DNA of 64,000 nucleotides from Daldinia sp. FL1419 (taxonomy: Eukaryota > Ascomycota > Sordariomycetes > Xylariales > Hypoxylaceae). The DNA lies in assembly GCA_025201765.1 (NCBI GenBank), contig MU623394.1, forward strand, positions 146,650 to 210,649. Reading direction: 5' to 3'. Below, piece by piece: positions 1 through 11,929 of the stretch. Under the pieces are notes generated by a model. It did not search any database. It had not been told where the DNA came from and worked only from the letters and a program-made list of their open reading frames with translations. The position numbers and the translations under genes were made by a program. Position 1 is the first letter of the stretch. Every line of letters begins with the position of its first letter.

Positions 1-651
1 CTACTGGGGATTCATAGAAACGAATTTCTATCCTGGCGGAGCGCCGCCTTGGGGCGTCTTCGACATGCAGTTGCTCGTGAACGCGGCGGCGACTTGTCCG
101 GACTCCAAAATTGTGGCCGCAGGCTACAGGTAAGTAACCTAGTCCCTTTGCCCTGGCAGATTCGGTCGAGTGATCCTTCCGACAATACTGATAAATGCCA
201 CAGCCAAGGAGCAGCCCTCACACACCGGGCCATCGAAGGCCTGACAAAAGAAGTAAAAGACAGGATCGTAGGCGTAGTCACCTTCGGAGACACGCAGACG
301 CTGCAAGACGGGGGCCGGATTAAAGACTTCGACACGAACCGAACGCTCATCATCTGCAACTCGGGGGACCTCGTGTGCACCGGCACGCTGTATGTTTTCC
401 CGGTGCATTTCGACTACGTCAAGTGGGTGCCGACCGCAACTTACTATCTCGCCGGAAAACTGCTCGCCGATGCTGCTGTCAGGCCCTGGCCGAACGGGAG
501 TTTCGTGTTTCCCAACGTTACGGTTCCGGCTCCGCTCCCGCCTATACCGCCGCCACCGCAGCCGTCTACCGCGATTCCGGAGTCGTTGCCTCCGTTGCCG
601 GTTCCCGAGGGCGTTGGTGGTGGTGTGGACGCGAATGATTTATTTGTCTAG
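1..651 (+). CDS. Cutinase, 5'-truncated by the window edge
   Basis: 3' part of a cutinase (alpha/beta-hydrolase that cleaves ester bonds of plant cutin; normally secreted). Two exons are visible: 1-129 and 204-651, with an intron 130-203 (GTAAGT...CACAG) that splits the nucleophile serine codon. Spliced, it reads GYSQGAAL, the cutinase nucleophile motif; the acid is in NSGDLVCTG and the catalytic histidine is probably that of FPVHFDYV. After the catalytic domain the protein ends in a proline-rich tail of about 45 residues (runs of PPIPPPPQP), longer than in classic cutinases. The signal peptide and N-terminal third lie outside the window, so the total length is unknown. A GAT/GAC-rich microsatellite follows the stop at about 657-680. 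Confidence 0.9.
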   Translation, partial: LLGIHRNEFLSWRSAALGRLRHAVARERGGDLSGLQNCGRRLQVSNLVPLPWQIRSSDPSDNTDKCHSQGAALTHRAIEGLTKEVKDRIVGVVTFGDTQTLQDGGRIKDFDTNRTLIICNSGDLVCTGTLYVFPVHFDYVKWVPTATYYLAGKLLADAAVRPWPNGSFVFPNVTVPAPLPPIPPPPQPSTAIPESLPPLPVPEGVGGGVDANDLFV

Positions 652-2308
652 GTTTACGATGATGATGACGATGACGATGATGGGGTGTCGGAGTCGTGTA
701 AGATCTAATCGAGGATGTCATGTCCAAGAGTTTAAGCAGTTAAGGGACGAGGGAAGAAGACATCAGCTTGGAGATGCCGCTGGAACTCTACTCTATACTA
801 AGCGCATAGACTATTAGAGGTGTATAATTACGGGTAGAGTCTTTAGAGCAGGCGATGAATGGGTCGTTGTGCCTGCGTTCGGATGGGCATTTACCTACCT
901 AGGTAGGTACCTAGCATGAAGACTAGAATCAAGCCATAATCAGAAGCAAATCTCTTAGAAACGCTTGCATTTTCTCTCTCTAAGGATTACCTCCAATTAG
1001 GTGCTGCCCAAGCGATTCCGTAGAATAGAAAGAGTACTTACACCTCAAAGTTCACTGTATGATTCGAATACTATCATTCCACGATGAAGCACTAGGTTAA
1101 ACAGTTACCCGGTAACTATCACCGTCACTCAAGGCTTCTACTATCACCACTTACCCTATCAACAGCATCTTTCCACTCAAACTTCAATCCCAACGCCCCC
1201 CAAAACAGGCGTGAGAGAAACTCTGCCCCGTTCCTAGAATAGAAGCTACGTCTCCCAGCACCCATCTGGTGCATTCTCGCCCGTCGTAAACGCGCTCAAT
1301 ATATCGCAACGCCCTCCTAATTACCAAACCCCGAAGATCGATGGAGCGAATAAGACGCCTGATACGAGCACCGTAGCAAGAATAGCCTGTTTATTCTTCG
1401 GCACTTCTCTCCATCTCCTCGCGGTATCAGAGACAAGAAAAGGTCCCTGTGTATGTTAGGTAGGTAGCCGGGCGACGGGGACCGGCTGATGGGAAAACGT
1501 TGCAATCTGGCGTTGATGCCATATCTGCCCGCGGTGAGGTGATTCCCCTATCTACCTATGTTATCCCTGGACCTTCGATAAACCGAATCGGGCACGTATG
1601 AGCGGAATCGGCCGTGGAAGTGGGCTGTAAGTTCGAAGAATGACGGGAGGGATATTGCGAGATGAATTGTTCGTGTTGAATTCTAAGAACTGAATTGGGT
1701 GAGGTCAAGATGATATAGGTAGAACATAAGTCGCAGTTGACTTTCACGATACCGGCATTGTGTAATAGCGGCGTATGAGGATCAAAATGAAGCGCCGAGA
1801 GCTCTTTGACGCCATGCTAGTTATTTCAAAAGCAGCAAAATCATATATCAACACTGCTTTACCATTACCTCAGTCACCAAACCTCATCAAACAGTCAAAA
1901 CACTAAAAATTACAGCCATAATATTCAATATACCACTAATCAACACTGCGCGCCCTCGACTGCGGCAACACACCGATCATCTTCTATACGGAACAACGAC
2001 TAAAGGCTATGTAGGCAGGCTAGGTAGGTTAGGTAGGTAGGTAGGTACTCTTTTAAAAATGAAAATCCGACATCATCATCATTGGAATATAGGTTTAGGT
2101 ACCCTTCCCTAGAACGCCTTTATCGAACGCCACCGCATCGCTCCCCTTCCTTTCGCCCTTCGAAAAAAACATTAAACCACCATTTGGTTTGCAATGCATG
2201 TATATGTACTCCCCACGCGACTCTCTCGGTCCGCGTCTTCATTCGAACTTCAAAAGGAAAATAAATTATATCACAGGAAATGGACGTTTATACCTTCGAT
2301 CGCAACCC
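652..2308. other. Intergenic region, no gene seen
   Basis: Region between the 3' ends of the cutinase and the kinesin gene. It contains a perfect 16-base TAGG/CCTA palindrome (893-908) and a TAGG-rich run at about 2017-2046. Short open frames here have no recognisable motif or codon bias. Confidence 0.6.
893..908. repeat. 16-base TAGG/CCTA palindrome
   Basis: ACCTACCTAGGTAGGT is identical to its own reverse complement. It is one of many related TAGG/CCTA words found between genes and in introns of this window (for example about 2017-2046, 5886-5900, 16237-16260, 37829-37846, 47829-47854, 55616-55634 and 56010-56033). Confidence 0.8.
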
Positions 2309-5300
2309 TTATTTCTTGCTTCTGGCGGCCCCGTTGCCGCCCATTTTGACCTTTTGGGCCTATTCAAACAGTTAGCTAAACCTTTTTGAAATTTAGATAT
2401 TATAGAGGGCATCACTTACGTCTTTGGCAAATTCCAGACTCCTTATAGTCTCATTTTCGTTCTCCTTGAGCGGGCTCACCATGACGAACATGAGTGTTCG
2501 GCAACCCTTGCCGAGAGATGGCCGTAGCAACTGGGTGAGGGTGTAAGATCGGAAGTCTACGCCCTCAGTCTTACCCTGACCTAGGCGTGATAACACCGTT
2601 CGCAGGTAGCTCAACGACGAGTTAATCTCAACACCTTCCTTGTAGATCTGTTCGCCGCGCGCCTTGTCCGGTGATTCAGAACCGGCCAAGTCGATTAGAT
2701 TCAGGGTACCCTTTCGGGTCTTGATGATTTTACCGTCCTCGTCCTTTTTGACCCCGCGGATCTTTAGGACCAGGATGGAATGTGATCGTGACGACCGGTC
2801 GTTCATTGCGGTTGCGGCTGTGTGGCGGTTGTTGTCCGCCGTCCTTACCATTTCGTCTAGATCTTTTTCTTCTTTCAAGAGCGTGAAAGAGTGACCTTTA
2901 ATGTTCAACTCTTCGCTAATCGGGTCGACAGTAAGTGGTTCGGGCTTCGCGCTGCGAGACGCAAGTAGGTCGTACAACTTGTCTTGATAGACCTCCAAGT
3001 AGCTTCCCTCAACCGCGTATTCCCAGCCCAACGCCTTCAGTCTGTCGACCTCGCTGAAGATCATGTCTTGTGTTCTAGGGATGATACCATCCTCCTTCCT
3101 ACTCATCGTATACGTCTTACCCGATCCAGTTTGGCCATAGCAGAAGATGCAGACCTTCTTGCCATCCATGACGGATTGAACAAGTTGACTAATCTCGTCA
3201 AACACGTCTTTGTTGGTACAGTTGTCGTCGAAAACTCGCTCGAAATTGAATTCTTTGGGCTCGCCGGCAATCATCTTGCCTGGCATTCTGAAGTCTTCTC
3301 GCTCTGTGGGTATGACTAGACCATCGATCTTGTCCTCGTCGAGCTCGCTGACTCTTGGGTTGAATTTGATAAGATCATCACTAGATTTGTCTGCTGGAGG
3401 TTTAATTCGGCACATAACACGAATATTCCCCTTGAGTTCTTGGACTTGCTCAAAGAGCTTATGTCGTCTCTCCTCTTCCTTGATGAGTTTGTTTAGCAAC
3501 GCCTGGGTCTCTTCGTCAACCTTCTTTCGTGCCGCTAGTTCTATTTCCTGGATTCTTCGTTCGCATTCCAACTGGACGGCTTTATTCTGTTCTTCTAGGC
3601 TCTGGATGCGCTCTGAGCTTATGTCCAGTTTCTGGCTTAGAAGACTGATCTGTCCACCTAGGTGACCCTTATCTTTGGAGAGGCTTTCCTCGGCATCTTC
3701 CGCCCGCTTTCTGAGTCGGTCAATTGTTTTGAGGTTTTCGTCAATGTGGGCTTGAAGTGCTCTCTGCTCCTCTTCGGATTTTTGCAAGCTATCTTCGAAG
3801 TTTCGTATCCGAGTAGACTGCCTGTCTAGATCTATGTTGAGCAAGCGGATTTCGTGCTCGTGCTCTCGCTTCTGTCTTTCGAGGACACTTCGTAACTCCT
3901 TATTCTCATGAGACAGGTTGTCTAATCTGGCCTCGGCTTCGGCACCACATTTTGCTTCGAATTCCTGCTGAAGCTTGGCAACCTTGTCCATTTCGCGTTC
4001 GTAGTCGTCAACCTTAGCTCTCAGCTTTCTCTCGTGATCCGCTATGATTTCTTCGCAATATTTGTCGTGGCGTCTCTGTTGATCCTGAATATCGATGCTA
4101 AGGTTGCGGACCTGCCGCTCCGCATCTGCTAACTTATCCATGAGTCTTGCTTTTTCCGTTTGTAATTCGTTTCGCTGGTCCTCCAAGTTTGCCACTGCTA
4201 CGCGTTAGCGGTCAATCCAAGCGTCATACCACAAACAAACAGCTTACCTCTCTTTTTTGCGATTTCAAGCTCTTCCTTTACGCCGAGACTGTTCTTCTCG
4301 GTAGCGCTCATAAACTCCTTCAGCTGTTGAAATTCACTGTCCATTTTACCGAGCTTCTCTTCGATTTCGGTTACTACAAAGCCGGTGAGGTTAGAATATT
4401 TACTTAGATATGGCCCCTTTTTAGGTGATGATGACATGGCAGCAATTGGAGTTTTCCGAATGTCATTCAAGCATGTTTCAAATTGACCAATAGCTTTTTG
4501 TACTGGTGTTGTAGGGACTACTAAGTCTGTCTGCGTCTCTTCATTCTGTGCATAACGCTGGCCTCTGGCACTTGGAGGTTTGCGCTTAGGGGTTGTTTGG
4601 GGCGGCAAGGCCGTAGGCGGTGGCATAGTTGAGTTGGAAATTATTCGAGTTCCTTGCCTGTGCACCTTCTTGTTGATTGATAATGATTGGAATTTTTCTG
4701 ATAGAGACACTTCTCTATCTTTGGGAAGCGGTTCTGTGTAGGGGATGTCTGTCATGTCTTGAAGGGATTGGAACTTCCGAATCTTCTTGCTGGATGTTCT
4801 GTTGGAATTGGGGTTTGCGCCAACATGCGCTATTGGGGGTATCGTACCATTGTTGCTGTTTCCATTGCCCTGTGTTTCCTCGCGCGTACCCATCGAAGTT
4901 GCAGGCCGTCCGGTTCTAACGGCCGATCGTGATCGAGAATGTGCGTACTGTGATCGTGAAGGGGGACGAACGCCGGAGCCGATACTCGTTGCATAGCTGC
5001 TCGTGCTGGAGGAGTAGCTGCTGTTCGAGGTGTGGCGGGATATAGAAGCACTGTTAGAGCTTGAATGATTGGACCTAGGCTGTTCACGCAGATTAGTACG
5101 CCGGTTAGGGTCTGCAATAAGATAACGAGCTCGAAGCATCGCAGACATGGTTGAATTTCGACTGAATTAGAGGTAAAGAGTTATAGGTAAAGCTGTAAGA
5201 GGGGAGTCTGCGAAAAAGTATTGCGCTTATGACCTTTTCGAGTGAGAACCCATCCTTAAATATGTACGCCCTCGACAATACAAAATGCATTTCCTATAAG

Positions 5301-5922
5301 ATAAAGGAGAGGCGTCGACTGCCGTCGAATTGTGAAAGGGCATTGTGCATTGTGCATTGTGAAATTCGTGGTTGAAAGGAGACGTTACTTACCGCGTCTT
5401 TCAGAGCCATTCCCCTCAAGCTCTGCGAAGGTTGGTATGTGGTAGAGGAGGACAAGCTAGTATGTTCTCCCGCTCGTTTGGATAAAGGTACTCGTTTCGC
5501 ATCGGACTGTATGGCTGCATTTTGTTGCTGTGAGTATACGTGATCTAGATGTTGAATAAATGGATCATTCGAACCTGGCGCTGGCACGCTACGTTTGAGC
5601 CCGTGTGCTGCCGGTATCGACGATGACTGTTGTGACCGAACGTTACTCTGAGAACTAGTCATCTCGTATAAGCCACTCCCAATCCCATTCCCACTCCCAC
5701 TCCCACTCCCACTCCCGCTCCCGCTGGAAATCGAGGTTGGAAATTGAGGTATTCTTGTGGATATTTTCGATGGTTTTTGGATGCCGGTCGGCCTATGTTG
5801 CTGCAATGAAGAGTTAACTCCTATTTCTAATGTTGTACACGAGCAATACCGGAGCTGATCGACCCAAGTGTTAAGATCACAATAATAGGTAGGTAGGTAC
5901 TTACCATGCTTTCTGCCTCCAT
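2309..5922 (-). CDS. klpA: Kinesin-14, C-terminal motor (Kar3/KlpA type)
   Basis: Minus-end-directed microtubule motor for spindle and cytoplasmic microtubule organisation. Proposed exons: 5922-5905, 5800-5393, 5079-4248, 4194-2420, 2359-2309 (about 1027 residues). The first exon codes only MEAESM. Residues about 7-420 are low-complexity and Ser-rich with a (GS)n run; about 420-675 is a coiled-coil stalk; the motor is about 680-1010. The class-defining neck QELKGNIRVMCR precedes the motor, followed by P-loop GQTGSGKTYT, switch I NDRSSRSHS and switch II DLAGSE. The last short exon is inferred from a GTAAGT after FAKD and a GCTAAC branch point; it adds a basic tail ending RSKK. The weakest junction is the second intron: the obvious TTGCAG acceptor near 5110 breaks the frame with the GTAAGT donor, so I chose the in-phase CAG at 5082-5080. 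Orthology to KlpA/Kar3 rests on architecture. Confidence 0.9.
5673..5725. repeat. CCCACT hexamer microsatellite in kinesin exon 2
   Basis: About nine imperfect copies of CCCACT/CCCATT/CCCGCT. On the coding (minus) strand they encode alternating Gly-Ser, so copy-number change would alter linker length without shifting the frame. Confidence 0.8.
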
Positions 5923-7086
5923 GGTTGGCGGTCCTCGAGGCTCCAAAAACAGATAAAAGAAAAAGCAGAGCAAATCAAATAACAAAGCAATTAAGTCCTG
6001 AAAGAGCGCGCTTCAACTCGAGGTCGAGAAATGGGAGTCGACGTTAAGATACTCGTATTGAAGTTGGGAATTAGGAGTGAGACAAGAGACAGATTGTTTT
6101 TCCATTGAGCGAAGTGGGTAGCGTTTGATGGTGGTTCGAATTGTAGGGCGAAAGGATAAAGCTTTTTGAAATTGTGCAAATATCAATTATGCAGACCCGT
6201 CTTTGTTGATTACTCTGAAGCCGTTGTCCGAGTAACGAGAACACCAAAGTTCCATAATGGGCTTAGATGTGTGCTTAGGTAACTGGCTTCTTTTCCTATT
6301 CCATAAATCGGGGAAAAAGGCTTTTACGGTTTTATGGGGCTGAAACAGCGCTGCAGGCTGGAGGAGAGTCAGCTTACAAACTTGGTCTAAGCTTCTCCAA
6401 GCTGACAACGTGAGATAAAGATAGATGCAGGATAGCGCGTGGGGGAAAAGTTTATTACACTAGACTAGGCTAGTTAGCAGAATGCCGTCGAAAAAAGTGC
6501 ACAATACAGCAATTTACATAATAAAGGGTTTCCACACAGTAATACCCGAAATAAAAGGTTCGAAAAATACTTCAATAAGAGAAGAAGTTTTGCTTTTACT
6601 TAGACGTTTTTTTTTCTGAATTATAGGGTATAATTTGATAGAGTTGTGACAATGGGAAGGTGAGGTGCGTGCTAAGAGAATTGGCACTTATTTTGACTCG
6701 ATTCTGGTTAGTTAACGTTAGGTTAGAAAAGTACCTGCAATTAAGCAATTAAGCATTTTTAGGTCTCTTCACATGCCAAACACCAAAAATGCCAACCCTT
6801 GACGCCATCGAACCGTCTTAATTCATACCTTCTTTTATTCGACAGGTCCAAAATTCCCCGTTACCCTATTTTCTTACTTCTACTGCTTGCATTACCTTAC
6901 CTTTGCGTTGGCACAACCCTTGCCGTTTCATGCCCAACATTTAGCAAACTATTCCTTCATGTCTCGATAGCCTCGAAGAAAAAGACATACAAGGCTGGAA
7001 GCACTTGTCTATTGTAGCTAGCTTTTAATTTAGTTATTTATCACCACACGCGACATCTTTATAGCTCTAGTTTTTTACAGATTGCG
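5923..7086. other. Divergent intergenic region, kinesin / LOA1
   Basis: Upstream of both the kinesin gene (-) and the acyltransferase gene (+), so it should hold both promoters. I see T-rich tracts (about 6607-6616) but no convincing gene or specific operator. Confidence 0.55.
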
Positions 7087-8175
7087 ATGGAGAAATACAG
7101 CCAGTTCCGTGACCGCGGTAAGCTCTAACTTATACCTGTTTTTATTATTTATTTTTTTTTATTTTTTTTTATGTCTGAAGTGATCATAACCCCAACTAAT
7201 ATCGCTCATCAAGGATCCGGCATCTCGCCCTTTATCCCCTCTTCGACGCCGAGCTCGACCCTCTCGTCGCTCTTACACGCCGGCCTCTTCCTCTTCCGAT
7301 TACCGCTATTCTTATCCTACAGCGCATTATTCTTCCTCTTCCTCGACAACCTACCTTCTTTCCTCGTCCCGCAGATTATCCGTAAGCTGTTATTATGGAT
7401 GTTCCTTGGAATACCGGGAATATGGTGGGTGGACCTACAACTTGACGGCGTCAAGCGCGGCTCGTTGTCGCAGCAGCCTAGCTCCCGCTTCCCGGGCAAT
7501 ACAAACCGTTCCATTATCGCTGCGCAGTTTACCAGCCCGATCGACGCCCTCTACCTTGCGGCTATCTTCGACCCCATATTTACCATCTCATTCCCGAATA
7601 CCCGCAAGGTCCAGCGTGTTTCCCTTTTGCGCGCCATCTTGCTTGCCCTTTCACCACCGGTATCGTCTCCTCCCTCTCCCAAGAACCTGACTACTCTGCG
7701 TGCCCTTGTGGAGCAGTACCCGCATCGAGTCGTTGCTGTGTTCCCCGAGATGAGCACCACAAACGGCAAGGGAATTCTTCCGTTTTCTCCCTCTCTACTA
7801 TCCGCACCGGCCAATGCTCAGATCTTCCCCGTTAGCATACGGTACACGCCTCCCGATATCACGACCCCCGTCCCGGGTGCTTATGTGTCCTTTTTATGGA
7901 AACTTCTCAGCCGTCCCACGCATCTTATTAGGGTGCGCATTGCCGAGGGCGTAACCAACAGCTCTGCCGCGACAACAGACGGGGACGGTATATCGAACGG
8001 AGCGTCAGAGAAATCTGGGGACGAAGCAGACGGCGAAACCCTCACATCTGAGGAACGGGCGTTACTCGACAAGGTTGCGGATGATCTCGCGCGACTTGCG
8101 CGTAACAAGCGAGTCGGTTTGACACTTCGTGATAAGGCAGCATTTGTCTCGGCTTGGAACAAAGGGAAAAAGTAA
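7087..8175 (+). CDS. loa1: Lysophosphatidic acid acyltransferase, Loa1/Vps66 family
   Basis: PlsC-type acyltransferase homologous to yeast Loa1/Vps66, which acylates lysophosphatidic acid at the ER/lipid droplet. Two exons, 7087-7117 and 7214-8175 (330 residues). The first exon was chosen because it gives MEKYSQFRDR and joins in phase to GSGISPFIP, matching the N-terminus of Vps66; an ATG at 7171 lies inside the intron. Residues about 25-75 are hydrophobic and likely membrane-associated. QFTSPIDALYL replaces the canonical NHxxxxD block, and FPEMSTTNGKGILPFS corresponds to the FPEGTxS-type block; the family has a degenerate first motif, as in yeast, where the aligned stretch is CTSPLDA. The C-terminus is hydrophilic and ends in a basic GKK. 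Family assignment is firm; substrate is by homology. Confidence 0.88.
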
Positions 8176-8792
8176 AGCGATGCGCCCTTTTCTACGCTCT
8201 TACGCCTTATGTTTTTTTTTCTCTTTCACAAGCGGCCAAGCTGTTTGCTTGTTGGCAACTTGTCCAACGTCATTGTTACGCATTTCGGGTGGAGCATGCA
8301 TTGATTGATATTATTATTATCTTCCCCCACGTGGTTTTGGCTTCACCTATTAGAATAGGAAAGCAGGGGTAAAACGAATCGGAATTTCTTGCGGGAGGCT
8401 ACGACCAGTGTGACGACATGTAGGAAGTGGCACGATGTATGGTGTACCATGTCTGTAAACATTGCGGCCAGATTATGAGAAATGAACTGCAGGCTTCAAC
8501 CTTAATGCGGCAATGGGAATCTTGTAAGCACTTTAGCTCTAGTTCAGATCTAGTTACACCTCTCAATACTTTAGTGGGACTTTAGGGACTTTGAATTTTC
8601 TTCGATTTTTTTCTTCTTCTTGTTAATTACCGCTCTTAGACCGCGGTCGGAATCCGATGCGCACTCCATTTTCCGGACCAGAAACCATATCACCGCGCAA
8701 TAACATAGCCCGAGACCAATAAATACAAGACATTCCACTTGCTTTTGAATATTCAACCCCAGAACCTCATATATATAATTTTAATAGTGTTT
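8176..8792. other. Intergenic region between convergent 3' ends
   Basis: Tail-to-tail spacer between LOA1 (+) and ILV3 (-). It should contain both 3' UTRs and poly(A) sites. No additional gene seen. Confidence 0.55.
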
Positions 8793-10659
8793 TTAGTGTC
8801 CCGTAGTGACGCAGCCGTGACTAGCGTCGCTAACGAGAGCGGCGTACTTGGTTAATGTTCCTTGAGCATACCGCGGCGGCGGGGGTGTCCATGACTTCCT
8901 CCTCTCCGCCATCTCCGCGTCGCTAACGTCAGTGTCGATGACACGCTTCTCTGCATCTATCGTGATGGTATCGCCGTCCTTCACCAAACCGATGGGACCT
9001 CCCTCGCGCGCCTCGGGCGTGATGTGACCAATCAAGAAACCGTGACTGCCACCTGAGAATCGGCCGTCAGTTAGCAGCGCAACGTCGTTACCAAGACCAT
9101 AGCCCATGATAGCAGACGAAGGTTTCAACATCTCAGGCATACCGGGGCCACCCTTGGGTCCCTCGTATCTGATGATAACCACGGTCTTCTCGCCCTTCTT
9201 CAGCTCGCCACGCTCAAGGGCCTGGATGAAGTCATCCTCTTGGTCGTAGCACTTGGCCTTACCAGTAAAAACAAGACCTTCCTTACCGGTGATCTTGCCG
9301 ACGGAACCGCCGGGGGCGAGCTGGCCACGTAAGATCTGGATGTGGCCCGTAGGCTTGATAGGGTTGGAAAATGGTCGGATGATCTCCTGGTCCTTGGGGA
9401 AGGAGGGCCAAGACTCCACATTCTGCTTTAGCGTCTTACCAGTGACAGTGATGCTGTTACCCTTGAGGATACCTTCACCGATGAGGAACTTCAGCAGAGC
9501 AGGGGTACCGCCGATCTTGTGCATGTCTTCCATTACGAACTTGCCGGAGGGTTTTAGGTCAGCGAGGAAAGGTGTTCTGTCTGAGACGGCCTGGAAGTCG
9601 TCAACGGTGAGCTTGATGCCCACGGAGTCCGCAATGGCGATCAAGTGCATGACAGCGTTTGTGCTACCTCCAAGAATGTTGACCACAACCATGGCTTCTT
9701 CGAATGCTTCTCTCGTCATGACGTCCCGCGGGCGGATGTCCTCCCTCATGGCGTGCTTGATCGCTTCACCAACTTGTTCGCATTCCTTGATCTTGCTAGG
9801 ATCGTCGGCGGGGCTACTACTGCTGCCTGTCAGGGTCATTCCTAGTGTTTCAATAGCAGTAGCCATGGTGTTTGCCGTGTACATGCCACCACATGCACCC
9901 TTTCCAGGGCACGCGTGTCGGATAATATCGAATCGCTGTTCCTCCGTGATATCGCCGGAAATGTACTGTCCGTACGCTTGGAAAGCGCTGACAATATCAA
10001 TCGGCTTGCCAGAATTGCTGCAGCCCGGCTTAATGGTACCGCCATATACCATGATACTAGGTCGGTTCACTCGGCCCATAGCTATTAATACACCGGGCAT
10101 ATTCTTGTCGCATCCGGGCAGCGAAACGTTTGCATCGTACCATTGACCTTGCATAACAGTTTCAATACTATCTGCGATGATCTCTCTGCTCTGTAGAGAG
10201 TAGCGCATGCCGGTTGTACCCATAGAAATGCCATCGGAGACACCAATCGTGTTAAACCGGTAAGGGATAAGCCCGGCGCGCGCGACGGATTCTTTAACCA
10301 CAGCCGACAGGTCCATCAAGTGCATATTACACGGATTGCCTTCGTACCACACCGATGAAATACCGACCTGGGGTTTTGATAGGTCCTCTTCGGTAAGACC
10401 TGTGGCGTACAGCATAGCTTGCGAAGCACCCTGAGCCTTGGGTTGTGTGATGAAGCGGGATACTTTGTTGAGATCCGAATCGTTTGAACGGCGACAAGAC
10501 GTCGTACTTAGGAGGCGACTAATAAAAGGATCAGCTATATGATGTATAAGAGATGCGATAATCTGGCTGTTTCACATACGCATATTGTCTCGGTGGCGTA
10601 AGGGCACCCCGAGCCAGAGCTACCGGAGCTCTGGCTCGAAGAAGGGCATGTAATGCCAT
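8793..10659 (-). CDS. ilv3: Dihydroxy-acid dehydratase, mitochondrial
   Basis: Iron-sulfur enzyme that dehydrates 2,3-dihydroxy-isovalerate and -methylvalerate to the 2-oxo acids in valine, isoleucine and leucine synthesis. Two exons, 10659-10580 and 10518-8793 (601 residues). The first exon supplies an Arg/Ala-rich N-terminus (MALHALLRARAPVALARG) typical of a mitochondrial presequence; splicing at GTATGT/TTATTAG joins in phase to RLLSTTSCRR. Family cysteines are visible in SLPGCDKNMPG and GKGACGGMYTANTM, and the C-terminal DGRFSGGSHG block is intact. Length is as expected. Starting at the internal Met at 10415 would delete the presequence and the conserved N-terminus of the mature protein. 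An upstream GC-rich palindrome (11116-11128) may be a zinc-cluster factor site. Confidence 0.95.
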
Positions 10660-11929
10660 GGTGAGCTTTGAAGGGAAAGCTTGGACGAGAGGTCCTAGAG
10701 CTGTTGGGTCGACCAACAAGAAGCTCTCCCACAACTGAAATAAGGCCGATTAATAAAGAGGGGTCTTGTAACAACTAAGCCCTTTGCCAATGGAAAGTAA
10801 AGGCAAATAAGGGAATCTTCAATTGGCCTTTTAAGATCGTGTCATGCACTAGACCATGATCTTTTTATTTTTTTATTTTTTTTGGTGAGTCCAGGTCAAA
10901 AATTTCTTGGGCGACATCGGCCGGTGACAAAAATCCCAAAATTGATTGGAGAACCTGCTGAAAGCGATAGCACGATGCGGATATGCCAAGCCCCGCTAAA
11001 CCCCGCACTAATTAGGGTGCACTTATGACCATTTATAGAGTTTCTATTGGCTCGCTGTTTGGATACTCGATGCCCGTGGGGCCGACATGTCCGGGCTTGT
11101 CCCCGATCACCGGATCGGACCCGGTCCGTAACTCATTGCTCAACTAAGGCAAGTGCTATATTACACTGCTAATAAGGAAGGAAATGGTGACTTGTTTCTC
11201 GGATCCTTTTAGAGCCTATCATGGCGAAGCAGGCTGTGTTCGTGAATATTCGCCAACTTATGAGCTAAGAACATTTGATAGAGCAGTCAGTGTATTATTG
11301 CTCAATGTTAGCTACCTGCCTAGGGCTGCTAGGTACTTAGTCTCCGAAAATTCTAAGTAAATAGATAAGTAAAGATACAAATCAGTAAAGCGACAGTTCG
11401 AATATGTGGAATAATAAAGGTCTATGTAATAGGTGTGTGATTTAGAACTGAGGTATAACCTTACTGCTACTTGACCCCATCAACCTACCACCTAACAATA
11501 ATCAAATATGAGATTTCATACACTAAAATATAGTATCATTTGGCACTCGTTACTCTAATTTACGGCTATAGACATGGTCCAATCCGAAGCTCAAGTCGAG
11601 TGTATCACCTTCCAAAAGGGGACATCCGTCACGGCTCCGCTTTGGAGTCTAGAGCACACTCCATCTCTTATCGTAGACTCGTGCAATGCCGGCAGAGGGG
11701 CCGAGATCTGCCCCACTACTCCGAGCCCATGGGAGGTCAAGGTAAGTAGAAGCTTATTTCTTATACGCCGCATGATATGGGTTGTATGTATTGCTAAAAA
11801 CGGCATAGGCATATCGTCTGCTACGACGGTGCGAGGATGTGCGAGTGCTGATAGAAACAGAGGTTTAGCCGGAAGCTAGCGAGTTCAACATGACAGGAAT
11901 AACAGAGTCTAAACCGATACACTATCGCT
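10660..11929. other. Intergenic region upstream of ILV3
   Basis: Contains the presumed ILV3 promoter. An open frame near 11574-11750 ends at a GTAAGT-like site, but its product has no motif I recognise and I do not call it a gene. An A/T-rich tract lies at 10861-10881. Confidence 0.5.
11116..11128. promoter_or_regulatory. CGGACC-C-GGTCCG palindrome upstream of ILV3
   Basis: Perfect 13-base odd palindrome built of CGG/CCG triplets, about 460 bases upstream of the ILV3 start and overlapped by a further CCGGATCGG (11110-11118). Zn2Cys6 regulators bind paired CGG triplets, and branched-chain genes in fungi are under Leu3, whose site is CCGG-NN-CCGG; this palindrome is similar in style but does not match that spacing. 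Confidence 0.3.

Noticed and set aside
2664..3665. Long plus-strand frames opposite the kinesin gene
   Set aside because: Antisense shadows of the motor and stalk exons.
9253..10146. 297-codon plus-strand frame opposite ILV3
   Set aside because: Antisense shadow of a GC-balanced conserved gene; the minus strand encodes the enzyme.
11574..11879. Possible exon ending at a GTAAGT-like site
   Set aside because: The 60-odd residues match nothing I know and no continuing exon is evident; kept only as a note in the intergenic entry.
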